From NCBI RefSeq assembly GCF_002387245.1, contig NZ_DGLD01000019.1, positions 186,001 through 250,000 on the forward strand: a stretch of 64,000 bases of DNA. The letters are read 5' to 3'. Of this stretch, positions 24,350 to 32,434 are shown piece by piece (position 1 is the stretch's first letter; each line of letters opens with the position of its first letter). Source of the stretch: Brevundimonas sp. UBA4553 (GTDB lineage: Bacteria > Pseudomonadota > Alphaproteobacteria > Caulobacterales > Caulobacteraceae). A model generated the notes under the pieces. It had not been told where the DNA came from. It made no database searches and worked only from the letters and a program-made list of their open reading frames with translations. The translations under genes and the position numbers were made by a program.

Positions 24350-25329
24350 CCTTGCCGCGTCCCCTGATCCTGATCGGGCTTTTGATCCTGATCATGGCCC
24401 TGTCGCTCGCTAGCATGAGCGCCGGTCGGGTCTGGATTCCGTGGAGCGACTGGGCGTCGCAGCGCGGCGATCCGGCCTGGGCCATCCTGTTCGAACTGCG
24501 CCTGCCGCGCACCGTCCTGGCGCTGATGGTGGGGGCGGTGTTGGGTCTGACGGGGGCGACGCTGCAAGGCTATACGCGTAATCCGCTGGCCGATCCCGGC
24601 ATGCTGGGCGTCTCGACCATGGCGGCGCTGGGGGCAGTGCTGACCTTCTATCTGGGGACGGCGGCGAATGCGCCCTGGGTGTTGCCCGTCGCGGCCATGG
24701 TCGGCGCAGGCGCAGGCGTCTGCCTGCTTCTGGCCCTGGCGGGGGCGACCAGCAGCGTCGTCACCTTCATCTTGGCCGGCCTGGTGATCCAGACGATGGC
24801 CGGGGCCGGCGTGGCGCTGGCGCTGAACCTCGCCCCCAACCCCTGGGCGGTGAACGAGATCGTCAACTGGCTGATGGGCTCTCTGGCCGACCGCAGCCTG
24901 GTCGAGCTTAAGCTCGCGGCGCCAGGCATGATTGCCGGTTGCCTGTTGCTTATGACGCAGGGACGGACGCTGGACGCCCTGACGCTGGGCGAAGCGGGGG
25001 CGCGGTCGCTGGGGGTTCGGCTGGATGCGGGGCGGGCCATGCTGGCGCTGGGCGCCGCTCTGGCGGTCGGATCGGCGGTGGCGGTGACGGGGTCGATCGG
25101 CTTCGTCGGTCTGATCGTGCCGCACCTGCTGCGCCCCCTTGTCGGCGCTCGGCCCGGCGGACTGTTGCTGCCGTCCGCGCTGGGCGGCGCGGCCCTGACC
25201 CTGGCGGCGGACATTCTGGTGCGGCTGACGCCCTCGGCCGCAGAGATCAAGCTGGGCGTCGCCATGGCGGCTCTGGGCGGGCCCTTTTTCCTGGCCCTGT
25301 TGATCAGCATGAGACGGAAGCTGGCATGA
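24346..25329 (+). CDS. btuC: ABC importer permease, FecCD/BtuC family
   Basis: 327 residues from an ATG overlapping the btuF stop (ATGA). There are about ten membrane segments. The family motifs LRLPRTVLALMVGAVLGLTG and GATLQGYTRNPLADPGMLGV are present, as is GSIGFVGLIVPHLLRPLVGA, the coupling region that meets the ATPase. It forms the inner-membrane channel for the substrate bound by BtuF. The length is normal for BtuC. Confidence 0.92.
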   Translation: MTLPRPLILIGLLILIMALSLASMSAGRVWIPWSDWASQRGDPAWAILFELRLPRTVLALMVGAVLGLTGATLQGYTRNPLADPGMLGVSTMAALGAVLTFYLGTAANAPWVLPVAAMVGAGAGVCLLLALAGATSSVVTFILAGLVIQTMAGAGVALALNLAPNPWAVNEIVNWLMGSLADRSLVELKLAAPGMIAGCLLLMTQGRTLDALTLGEAGARSLGVRLDAGRAMLALGAALAVGSAVAVTGSIGFVGLIVPHLLRPLVGARPGGLLLPSALGGAALTLAADILVRLTPSAAEIKLGVAMAALGGPFFLALLISMRRKLA

Positions 25330-26102
25330 GCCTTCTGACTGCGGAAAGCCTGTCCGTTCGCCTGGGCGACAAGCTCGTGCTGAACGGCGTCGGCGCGGCC
25401 TTCTCGCGCGGTCTGGTCACAGCCGTGGTGGGACCGAACGGAGCGGGAAAGTCCACCTTGCTGGATTGTCTGGCGGCCCTGCGTCGGCCGGACACCGGCC
25501 AGGTGATGCTGGACGGGAACCCGCTTCGAGACCTGCCGTCGCGTGAGCGGGCGCGGCGCATCGCCTATCTGCCCCAGAACGCGGAGATCGCCTGGGCGGT
25601 GGACGGCCGCACCTTCGTTGGTCTGGGCCGCACGCCTTATGTCGGCGCCTGGGGGCTGACCGCAGCGGACCAGACGGCCGTGGAACAGGCCATGGCCGTG
25701 ACCGGGGTGGAAGCCTTCGCCGATCGTGTGGTGTCCAGTCTGTCTGGAGGAGAGCGGGCGCGGGTTCTGATTGCGCGAGCCCTGGCCGGCGATCCGCAAT
25801 GGCTTCTGGCTGACGAACCTCTGGCGGGGCTCGACCCCGGCCATGTTCTGGACGCCTGCGACCTGTTCCGACGTCTGGCCGACGAGCAGGGGCGGGGAGT
25901 CATCCTGACCCTGCACGACCTCGACGCTGCCCTGCGCGTGGCGGACCGTGTGATCGTATTGGCCGAGGGGCGGGTCTTGGCGGACGGCGCGCCAGCCGAG
26001 TCCCTGTCGCCCGGAGTGCTCAAAGCCGCCTACGGCGTCGAGGCGCGAACGCTGGAGGGCGCGCGCGGCCCTGTGCTGGAGATGGTCGGTCGTGCCCGCT
26101 AG
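25326..26102 (+). CDS. btuD: ABC importer ATPase (BtuD-like)
   Basis: 258 residues from an ATG overlapping the btuC stop. It has Walker A VVGPNGAGKST, Q-loop YLPQNAEIAW, signature LSGGERARV, Walker B WLLADEPLAGLD and switch histidine LTLHDLDAALR. It belongs to the FecE/BtuD subfamily that energises siderophore and B12 import. It overlaps the next gene (cobD/cbiB) by 11 nt, consistent with tight translational coupling through the operon. Confidence 0.92.
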   Translation: MSLLTAESLSVRLGDKLVLNGVGAAFSRGLVTAVVGPNGAGKSTLLDCLAALRRPDTGQVMLDGNPLRDLPSRERARRIAYLPQNAEIAWAVDGRTFVGLGRTPYVGAWGLTAADQTAVEQAMAVTGVEAFADRVVSSLSGGERARVLIARALAGDPQWLLADEPLAGLDPGHVLDACDLFRRLADEQGRGVILTLHDLDAALRVADRVIVLAEGRVLADGAPAESLSPGVLKAAYGVEARTLEGARGPVLEMVGRAR

Positions 26103-27036
26103 CCTGCCTACGCCCTGGATCGTCGCAGGCGCGCTCCTGGTCGAAGGGGCGGTCGGCTGGCCGCGCCGCCTGAGCCATCCGGTCGTGTGGATCGGCGGCC
26201 TGATCGCCGCCCTGGAGCGACGCTGGAACGGCGCTGAACGGCCGGCGACGACGCGACGCGCCCTCGGCGTTCTGACCTTGGCGATCCTGCTGCTGGTGGC
26301 GGGTGGAGCAGGCTGGGGCCTTGAGAAACTGGTCGCTGTCACGCCCTTCTGGTCCGGCCTGGTGCTGTTGTTGCTCTGCGGGGCGACGGGTCTGGCGGCG
26401 CGCAGCCTGTTCGACCACGTCCGCGCCGTCGCCCGCCCGCTGAAGGCGGGCGATCTGCCCGCTGCCCGCCAGGCTGTCGGCATGATCGTCGGCCGCGACG
26501 TCGGTGCGATGGACGAGGGTGAGATCGCCGCCGCCGCCCTAGAGAGCCTGGCCGAAAGCTTTTGCGACGGCGTCGTTGCGCCCGTCTTCTGGTTCGTCAT
26601 CGGTGGCCTGCCGGGCCTGTTCGCCTACAAGGCGGTCAACACCGCCGACAGCATGATCGGCCACATGGAACCGCGCTGGCGCGCCTTTGGGTGGGCCGCC
26701 GCACGCGCCGACGACGTGATGAACTGGATTCCTGCGCGCATCGCCGGCGTCCTGATCGCTCTGGGCGGTGGACAGGGCTGGCGCATCATGTGGCGGGACG
26801 CCGGCAAACACGCCTCGCCCAACGCCGGCTGGCCGGAAGCCGCCATGGCGGGCGCGTTGAGGGTGCGGTTGGGCGGACCCGTTCGCTACGACGGGGTGGT
26901 CAACCACCGCCCGGATTTCGGAGACTGGGCGCCGCCTCGCGCCCACGACCTGCGCCGCGGCATGCGCGTCTACGGCGTCGCTTGCGGTCTGTTGATGCTG
27001 CTCCTGATTACTGGAGGCTTTGTGTGGCCGCAATGA
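26092..27036 (+). CDS. cobD: Adenosylcobinamide-phosphate synthase (CobD/CbiB)
   Basis: 314 residues from a GTG at 26092. It is an integral membrane protein with the family motifs RLSHPVVWIGGLIA, VGRDVGAMDEGEIAAAALES, ESFCDGVVAPVFW, YKAVNTADSMIGH and DAGKHASPNAGWPEAAMAGAL. It attaches aminopropanol or its phosphate to adenosylcobyric acid to give adenosylcobinamide phosphate. With CobC upstream it lets the cell salvage cobyric acid as well as cobinamide. In Salmonella naming this is CbiB. Confidence 0.95.
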   Translation: MPASLPTPWIVAGALLVEGAVGWPRRLSHPVVWIGGLIAALERRWNGAERPATTRRALGVLTLAILLLVAGGAGWGLEKLVAVTPFWSGLVLLLLCGATGLAARSLFDHVRAVARPLKAGDLPAARQAVGMIVGRDVGAMDEGEIAAAALESLAESFCDGVVAPVFWFVIGGLPGLFAYKAVNTADSMIGHMEPRWRAFGWAAARADDVMNWIPARIAGVLIALGGGQGWRIMWRDAGKHASPNAGWPEAAMAGALRVRLGGPVRYDGVVNHRPDFGDWAPPRAHDLRRGMRVYGVACGLLMLLLITGGFVWPQ

Positions 27037-28073
27037 CCCTGGACGATCTGCTGGCCGTTCCAGCGCTGGACCGGACTCTGGAGCCAGCCCTGAAAGGCGC
27101 TATTGACGGCAAGGCCAAACCGCGGGGCGCGCTGGGCCGGATCGAGGGACTGGCCTTGACGCTAGGCCTGATCCAGCGACGGCTGAAGCCAGTTGTCGAC
27201 CGCCCGACCTTGCTGGTCTTCGCCGGGGACCACGGTCTGACCCGTTCAGGCGTGGCGGCCTTCCCGTCGAGCGTCACCGTGGCCATGGTCGACACCCTGC
27301 TGGCGGGCCGCGCCACCGCGACCGCCTTCGCCCGCGCCGTCGGCGTCGAGGTCAGGGTCATCGACGCGGGGGTCGCCGCAGACCTTTCGGACCGCGAGGG
27401 GCTGATTCACGCAAAGGTCGCGTTCGGGACCGCCGATGCGTCGGTCGACGCGGCCATGACGCTGGAGCGGGCCGAGGCGGCGTTGCTGGCCGGGGGGCGG
27501 ATCGCCGGGAAGGCGATCGCCAACGGCGCCGATCTGATCGGGCTGGGTGAAATGGGCATCGGCAACAGCGCCTCAGCGGCTCTGTTGATGCACCGACTGG
27601 CGCCTGCGCGGCTGGACGTCTGCGTGGGGCAGGGGGCGGGCCATTCACCGGAAGGTCTGGAGCGCAAGCGGTCGGTCCTTCATCAGGCGGCCGCTCGATC
27701 GGACGCGACGGAGCCCCTGGACGTCCTGGTCCAGTTCGGAGGGTATGAGATCGCCATGATGGCGGGGGCCTTGCTGGCGTCCGCCAAGGCCGGAGTTCCC
27801 GTGCTGATCGACGGCTTCATCGGCACGGCGGCGGCCTTGTTGGCGGTTCGACTGGCGCCTGCCGCGCGCGACTATTGCCTGTTCGCCCATGTTTCGGCCG
27901 AAGCGGGACATCGCGTGATGCTGGAGGCCATGGACGCCCGCCCGCTGCTGGCGCTGGAGATGCGTCTGGGCGAGGGGACCGGCGCGCTGCTGGCCGTGCC
28001 CCTTGTCCGGGCCGCCTGCGCCCTTCTGTCCGAGGTTGCTGAACTGTCCGACGTGCTGGAGGCGGCGCGGTGA
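27024..28073 (+). CDS. cobT: Nicotinate-nucleotide:dimethylbenzimidazole phosphoribosyltransferase
   Basis: About 349 residues. A GTG at 27024 has GGAGG 6 nt upstream, and an in-frame ATG at 27033 is the alternative. Motifs of CobT are present: FAGDHGLTRSGVAAFPSSVT, GLGEMGIGNSASAALL, QFGGYEIAMMAGALL, and EMRLGEGTGALLAVP, which carries the catalytic glutamate near the C-terminus. It makes alpha-ribazole phosphate from dimethylbenzimidazole and nicotinate mononucleotide for the lower ligand. Its start overlaps the cobD gene and its stop overlaps cobS. Confidence 0.95.
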   Translation: MAAMTLDDLLAVPALDRTLEPALKGAIDGKAKPRGALGRIEGLALTLGLIQRRLKPVVDRPTLLVFAGDHGLTRSGVAAFPSSVTVAMVDTLLAGRATATAFARAVGVEVRVIDAGVAADLSDREGLIHAKVAFGTADASVDAAMTLERAEAALLAGGRIAGKAIANGADLIGLGEMGIGNSASAALLMHRLAPARLDVCVGQGAGHSPEGLERKRSVLHQAAARSDATEPLDVLVQFGGYEIAMMAGALLASAKAGVPVLIDGFIGTAAALLAVRLAPAARDYCLFAHVSAEAGHRVMLEAMDARPLLALEMRLGEGTGALLAVPLVRAACALLSEVAELSDVLEAAR

Positions 28074-28837
28074 TCCGCCGCGAGACCCGCCTGTTTGTCT
28101 GCGCCGTCCAGTTCCTGACGCGTATCCCCACGCCGCAACTGGCGGGGTTTCAACCGCAATGGATCCAGCAGAGCGCGCGCTACTATCCGCTGGTGGGCCA
28201 GATCGTCGGCGGTCTGGCGGCCCTTGCCCTCTATGGTGCGGCTCAGATCTGGAGCCTCTGGATCGCGGCTCTCCTGGCGGTGGCGGCCGGCGTCGTCCTG
28301 ACCGGCGGCTTTCATGAGGACGGACTGGCCGACACGGCCGACGGTCTGGGCGGCGGTCAGACCCGGGCGCGGCGCCTCGAGATCATGAAGGACAGCCGTC
28401 TGGGGTCCTATGGCGCGCTGGCGCTGGGCCTGACCCTGGCCTTGCGGGTCGCGGCGCTCTTGATGGTGTTGCAGGTGTCGGTCATGCTGGCGGCGATCAC
28501 GCTGGTGGCCGCGCACGGTCTGGGGCGCGCAGCGGCGGTCGGCGCCATGGCCGTCATGCCTTATGGCGGCGATCCGGGTATGGCCAAGGAGGGCAGACCG
28601 GATCAGACCTCCTTCTTCAGTCTGACGGTCGCCGCGGTCATTGCGGTGTGGCCGCTGGCTTTTCTTCCACCGGCAGCAGGCGCCGCAGGGGTTGCGCTGG
28701 GCCTTGTGGTCGGCGCGGTTCCTGCCTGGCTGGCGTGGCGGCTGATCGGCGGGCGCACAGGGGATGTTCTGGGCGCAGTCGAGCAGGCGTTCGAGATCGG
28801 TTTCCTGCTGGCCGTCGCGGGGATGGTGGTCGGATGA
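28070..28837 (+). CDS. cobS: Adenosylcobinamide-GDP ribazoletransferase (cobalamin synthase)
   Basis: 255 residues from a GTG overlapping the cobT stop. It is an integral membrane protein with VQFLTRIPTP, ARYYPLVGQIVGG, GGFHEDGLADTADGLGGG (the acidic, metal-binding signature) and IMKDSRLGSYGA. It joins adenosylcobinamide-GDP to alpha-ribazole or its phosphate, the last joining step in cobalamin synthesis. The length is normal. It overlaps the phosphatase-like gene that follows. Confidence 0.95.
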   Translation: MIRRETRLFVCAVQFLTRIPTPQLAGFQPQWIQQSARYYPLVGQIVGGLAALALYGAAQIWSLWIAALLAVAAGVVLTGGFHEDGLADTADGLGGGQTRARRLEIMKDSRLGSYGALALGLTLALRVAALLMVLQVSVMLAAITLVAAHGLGRAAAVGAMAVMPYGGDPGMAKEGRPDQTSFFSLTVAAVIAVWPLAFLPPAAGAAGVALGLVVGAVPAWLAWRLIGGRTGDVLGAVEQAFEIGFLLAVAGMVVG

Positions 28838-29361
28838 AGCTGATTGTCGCGCCCCTGCATCAGGTCGCCGCCCTGGCGGTCCGCCATCGCCCGTCCCATT
28901 TGATCAGCCTTGCGTCGCCGAACCATGTCGACCCGCCTCTGGTCGACCTGACCGTGCGTCGGTTGGACCTGAGGTTCAACGACATCGCCGCGTCGCGCGA
29001 AGGCCTGATCCCGCCAAGCGAAGCGGACGTCGTCGCCTTGCTGGCCTTTGCCGACGACTGGGACGGCGCGGACCCGTTGCTCCTCCATTGCTGGGCGGGT
29101 GTCAGTCGGTCCACCGCTGCGGCCTATGCCATAGCTTGCGCTCTAACCGCGCCGGGCGGCGAGGCCGACTGGGCGCTTAGGTTGCGCCGGGCTGCGCCGA
29201 CCGCCACGCCCAATCCGCTGATCGTCGCTCTGGCCGATCGCCTGCTGGGTCGTGGCGGCGCCATGGTCCGCGCCGTCGCGGCGATCGGGCGTGGAGCGGA
29301 GACGACCTGGGGCGCCGCTTTTGAACTTGATCTGCCGCCACAAGGAGTCTTGCCCCGATGA
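28834..29361 (+). CDS. Tyrosine-phosphatase-like protein inside the B12 operon
   Basis: 175 residues from an ATG overlapping the cobS stop; it overlaps cobO by 4 nt. The Cys-phosphatase P-loop HCWAGVSRST has C86 and R92 (CX5R), and D50 in LRFNDIAAS could be the general acid. It resembles predicted bacterial protein-tyrosine phosphatases. Its place directly after cobS, in an operon with no recognisable CobC-type histidine phosphatase, makes alpha-ribazole-5'-phosphate or adenosylcobalamin-5'-phosphate a plausible substrate. That role is inferred; the fold assignment is firm. Confidence 0.82.
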   Translation: MKLIVAPLHQVAALAVRHRPSHLISLASPNHVDPPLVDLTVRRLDLRFNDIAASREGLIPPSEADVVALLAFADDWDGADPLLLHCWAGVSRSTAAAYAIACALTAPGGEADWALRLRRAAPTATPNPLIVALADRLLGRGGAMVRAVAAIGRGAETTWGAAFELDLPPQGVLPR

Positions 29362-29966
29362 CCGACGCCGATCTGAACGCTCGTCACGCCGACAAGATGA
29401 AGAAGGTCCAGGCCGCCCGCGTCCGGATGATGGCGACCAAGACGGTCGAGCGGGGCCTGGTCATCGTCCACACGGGAACCGGAAAGGGCAAGACGACGGC
29501 CGCCCTTGGAATGGTCTGCCGTATGATCGGCCACGGCATGAAGGTGTCGATCATCCAGTTCATTAAGGGAGCGATGGAGACCGGCGAGCAGAACCTGTTC
29601 GACGCCTTTCCCGATCTGGTCGAAATGCGGCCGATGGGCGAGGGCTTCACCTGGGACACCCAGGACCGCACGCGTGACATCGCCAAGGTGCGCGAGGCGT
29701 GGGAGGCAGCCAAAGCCCGCATCATGGACCCGGAATGGAAGATGGTGGTCTGCGACGAGCTGAACATCGCGCTGCGTTACGACTACCTGCCCGTTCAGGA
29801 GGTGCTCGACGTGCTGGCTTGCCGCCCCGCAGACACCCATGTCGTCATCACGGGCCGCAACGCGCCGTCGGAACTGATCGAGGCGGCCGATCTGGTCACC
29901 GACATGCAGATGGTGAAGCACCCGTTCCGCAGCGGCGTAAAAGCCCAGGCCGGAGTTGAGTTCTGA
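29358..29966 (+). CDS. cobO: Cob(I)yrinic acid a,c-diamide / corrinoid adenosyltransferase
   Basis: 202 residues of the CobA/CobO/BtuR family. The P-loop TGKGKTTAALG is at about residues 41-51, VIVHTG leads into it, and EMRPMGEGFTWDTQDR and VVCDELNIALRYDYL are the other signature regions. It transfers the adenosyl group of ATP to reduced corrinoid, allowing imported corrinoids to enter the adenosylated pathway. The neighbouring genes overlap on both sides. Confidence 0.95.
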   Translation: MTDADLNARHADKMKKVQAARVRMMATKTVERGLVIVHTGTGKGKTTAALGMVCRMIGHGMKVSIIQFIKGAMETGEQNLFDAFPDLVEMRPMGEGFTWDTQDRTRDIAKVREAWEAAKARIMDPEWKMVVCDELNIALRYDYLPVQEVLDVLACRPADTHVVITGRNAPSELIEAADLVTDMQMVKHPFRSGVKAQAGVEF

Positions 29967-30337
29967 TGGCGGCCCGCCTGGTCGTATGCACGACCTGCCG
30001 GGCGTCAGAAGACGCGCCTCTTGACGCTGGGGGCCGTGCCGGAGGCCAGGCGCTTCTGGACGAGGTGCTGGCGGCGGCTTCGACAGAGCTTGGGAACGTC
30101 CGGGTCGAGGGGCAGGCCTGCCTCTGGGCGTGTTCCAGCTTCTGCACCGTCTATCTGTCCGAGCCCGGCAAGCCCGCCTATCTGGCGGGGCGGTTCTCGC
30201 CGACGCCTGAGGCGGGACGCGATATCCTGGCCTTCGCACGGCTCTATGCGGCGAGCGAGAACGGAGCCGTGGCCTATCGCGATTGGCCCGAAGGCATGAA
30301 GGGCCATTTCATCGCGCGCCTGCCCGCTGATCGGTAG
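29966..30337 (+). CDS. DUF1636 family cysteine-containing protein
   Basis: 123 residues. It starts 2 nt into the cobO stop (TGATG). Four cysteines in VVCTTCRA and ACLWACSSFCTV make a likely metal or Fe-S site, as in thioredoxin-like ferredoxins. The DUF1636 family is known to sit in cobalamin gene clusters, but its biochemical role is not established. It is the last intact gene of the operon. Confidence 0.85.
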   Translation: MAARLVVCTTCRASEDAPLDAGGRAGGQALLDEVLAAASTELGNVRVEGQACLWACSSFCTVYLSEPGKPAYLAGRFSPTPEAGRDILAFARLYAASENGAVAYRDWPEGMKGHFIARLPADR

Positions 30338-30517
30338 GACAAGATGCTACCTAGAATACCTGGGCGTTATCGCAGGATTTCTGACTTTGGGCGCGCGCGG
30401 CGAGGTGCGAGGTTGGGGACGTCGCTTCATGTGAGGCTTCCCCTCGAAACTGCGGGCCGCGCGTGCGGCCCGTGTCTTTTCTGGCTGGACCCGCGCGTCT
30501 TGAGGTCGCTTCACGTC

Positions 30518-30960
30518 ATGCGCCGCAACGCCCTTTTCGACATTCTTTTGGTCACTGTGTTCGAGCGCATGTCGGCGCTGGCGCGGGATGCGGGAGCCAT
30601 CAACCTAGGACAGGGTTTTCCGGACGGTCCTGAACCTGTGGACTTGCTGGAGCCGGCGGCCCGAGCGCTGAGCGTGCGAAGCAACCAGTATCCGCCCTCG
30701 CGCGGCCTTCCGGAACTGCGGGCGGCCGCCGCGGACTTCTATCACCGTTTCGACGGGCTTGCTCTGAAGGCAGAGAACCTCGTGGTCACTTCGGGCGCTA
30801 CCGAAGCGCTCGCCGGGGATCTGATGGCCGCGATCACGCCCGGGGACGAGGTGATCGTCATCGAGCCGGCCTAAGACGCCCGAGCGCGCGGGCGGCGTCG
30901 CGCGATCTGTCATGCTGGCCCCGCCCGCGGGGCGTCTGACGTTAGAGACGGTGGAGGCGG
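30518..30960 (+). pseudogene. Truncated class I/II aminotransferase remnant
   Basis: From the ATG at 30518 the frame reads as the N-terminal third of a PLP aminotransferase of the YbdL/kynurenine type: VFERMSALARDAGAINLGQG, SNQYPPSRGLPELRAA and VVTSGATEALAGDLMAAI. It stops at TAA 30872-30874, right after VIVIEPA, where the family has Y-DAY. A shifted frame then continues the family (RAGGVARSVMLAPPAGRLTL) to about 30960 and the rest, including the PLP lysine, is gone. Loss of function is clear. Confidence 0.82.
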
Positions 30961-30974
30961 CGGCTTGGGCGTGT

Positions 30975-31112
30975 CGCGAAGCGATTCCGCCTTCATCGTC
31001 GACGATCCCATCGTCACGGCGCTGCTCGGCTGGAACCAGGGCAAGTATCATCTTCAGGTCGCGGCCATGGTCAATGTGCCCATCGGCAACGACTTCCATG
31101 CTGAGCTATCAC
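30975..31112 (+). pseudogene. Fragment of an outer-membrane protein (phenol MetA-pathway type)
   Basis: A short frame reads AFIVDDPIVTALLGWNQGKY and then HLQVAAMVNVPIGND. This matches the conserved core of the outer-membrane proteins annotated as involved in phenol meta-pathway degradation. Nothing of the rest of that family is visible on either side, so it is a stranded internal fragment between the aminotransferase remnant and the DUF2177 gene. Confidence 0.5.
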
Positions 31113-31171
31113 TCGAAAGGTTTTCTCCGAGGCCTCGGCGTCTTCAAGGGCAAGGTCTCGGGCGTCGTCTT

Positions 31172-31199
31172 CGATCCGATGGGCGGCGCGGCGCGTATG
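31172..31199 (+). promoter_or_regulatory. Candidate ECF-sigma promoter upstream of DUF2177
   Basis: CGATCC at 31172-31177 and CGTATG at 31194-31199 are 16 bp apart, the same layout as the two divergent promoters at 33701-33762. The DUF2177 start is 25 bp downstream. The match is to the RpoE(ChrR)-type pattern TGATCC-N16-CGTA with one change in the -35 box. Confidence 0.5.
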
Positions 31200-31223
31200 T
31201 CTTCCAATGCGCTGGAGGATTCC

Positions 31224-31634
31224 ATGAACGTCGTCGTCGCCTACGTCCTGACCCTGATCGTCTTTGCGGTGATCGACACGGCCTGGCTGGGAACCATGGG
31301 GGATCGGCTGTACCGGCCCTTGATCGGGACCATGCTGGCGGACAAGTTCCGGATCGCGCCCGCCATCGCCTTCTACGCCATCTACGCGGCTGGACTGACC
31401 CTGTTTGCGGTCATGCCAGGATTGGCTGAGGGCGGCTGGAAGAAGGCTCTGCTCTGGGGCGGCCTGTTCGGTCTGTTCGCCTACGCCACCTATGACCTGA
31501 CCAATCTGGCGACGCTCAAGACCTGGAGCCTGAAGCTGTCCCTGATCGACATGGCCTGGGGCGCCTTTGTCAGCGCCAGCGCGTCGGCGACGGCCTGCGC
31601 CCTGGCCATGCGGTTGCTGCGGACCCCGGTCTAG
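31224..31634 (+). CDS. DUF2177 membrane protein
   Basis: 136 residues from the ATG at 31224, with GGAGG in a good position upstream; the frame is open earlier but only through decayed sequence. There are four membrane segments and the family features FAVIDTAWLGTMGDRLYRPL and ATYDLTNLATLKTWS. DUF2177 genes commonly travel with the ChrR-controlled ECF sigma factor. The function is unknown. Its stop overlaps the convergent DUF1295 stop by 4 nt. Confidence 0.88.
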   Translation: MNVVVAYVLTLIVFAVIDTAWLGTMGDRLYRPLIGTMLADKFRIAPAIAFYAIYAAGLTLFAVMPGLAEGGWKKALLWGGLFGLFAYATYDLTNLATLKTWSLKLSLIDMAWGAFVSASASATACALAMRLLRTPV

Positions 31635-32434
31635 CCCCTGGGCGGACGGGGGAAAAAGACGCTGGTGCGCGCGGCGTAGGCGGCGAAGGCCGCGGGGCGC
31701 GACCGTCGCATATGGGCTTCCAGCAAGGGAACACCCGATACCCGTGTCAGCAGCCAGTAGATGTAGGCCGGTCCGCTCAGGGCGAGCCAGCCCCAGGGCC
31801 AGACGCCGCTGAAGTTCAGCGCGAACACCGGCCAGGCGCACCATCCCAGCCATTCGAAGAAGTAGTTGGGGTGTCGCGACCAGGCCCAGAGACCTGCATC
31901 GCACACCTGCCCCTTATGGGCGGGATCGGCCTTGAAGGCGGCGAGTTGCCGATCGGCGACGGTCTCGCCGATAACGGCGCACAACAGGATCAAGGCGGCC
32001 AGACCGTCTTGCAGCCCGAGCCCTGGCGCGGGATTGCGCGCCGCCAGCATGATGCTGAGCGCCAGGAAGGCGGCGGCGCCGGCCTGCAGCATCAGAAAAC
32101 CGAACATCCGCACCTGGAAGTCCTGGCCCCAGTCCTGGCGCAGGCGGGCGTAGCGAGCATCTTCGGTTTCACTGCTGGCTCGGGCGGCGATATGCAGACC
32201 CAGACGCAGACTCCACAGGCCGATCAGCGCCGCCGTAAGCCACTGACGCGCCGATGTCGGCGTCTCGTCGATGGGAATAAGAGCAACCCCGACGCCGGCC
32301 GCGCCCAGGCCGAATGACCAGAAGACATCGGCCCACCCGCCCTGGCCTGTGCGTCTCTGCACCAGCCAGGCCGCGCTCATCACCACGATCAGAAAAAGCC
32401 CCGCCGCCCCCCAGAGCGGCAGCAGGCGGATCAC
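31631..32434 (-). CDS. DUF1295 (steroid 5-alpha-reductase-like) membrane protein
   Basis: 267 residues with about seven membrane segments. The C-terminal motif GLWAWSRHPNYFFEWLGWC is the signature of the isoprenylcysteine methyltransferase / steroid-reductase-like superfamily, in which it binds a nucleotide cofactor. Its start overlaps the chrR stop, so it is the third gene of the sigma-chrR operon. Members near ChrR are thought to act on membrane lipids in oxidative stress, but the reaction is not known. Confidence 0.88.
   Translation of the reverse strand: MIRLLPLWGAAGLFLIVVMSAAWLVQRRTGQGGWADVFWSFGLGAAGVGVALIPIDETPTSARQWLTAALIGLWSLRLGLHIAARASSETEDARYARLRQDWGQDFQVRMFGFLMLQAGAAAFLALSIMLAARNPAPGLGLQDGLAALILLCAVIGETVADRQLAAFKADPAHKGQVCDAGLWAWSRHPNYFFEWLGWCAWPVFALNFSGVWPWGWLALSGPAYIYWLLTRVSGVPLLEAHMRRSRPAAFAAYAARTSVFFPRPPRG

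Noticed and set aside
24648..26600. A 650-residue minus-strand open frame across btuC, btuD and cobD
   Set aside because: It spans three real genes in the opposite direction and is rich in Arg, Pro, Ser and Ala with no domain. It is a shadow frame.
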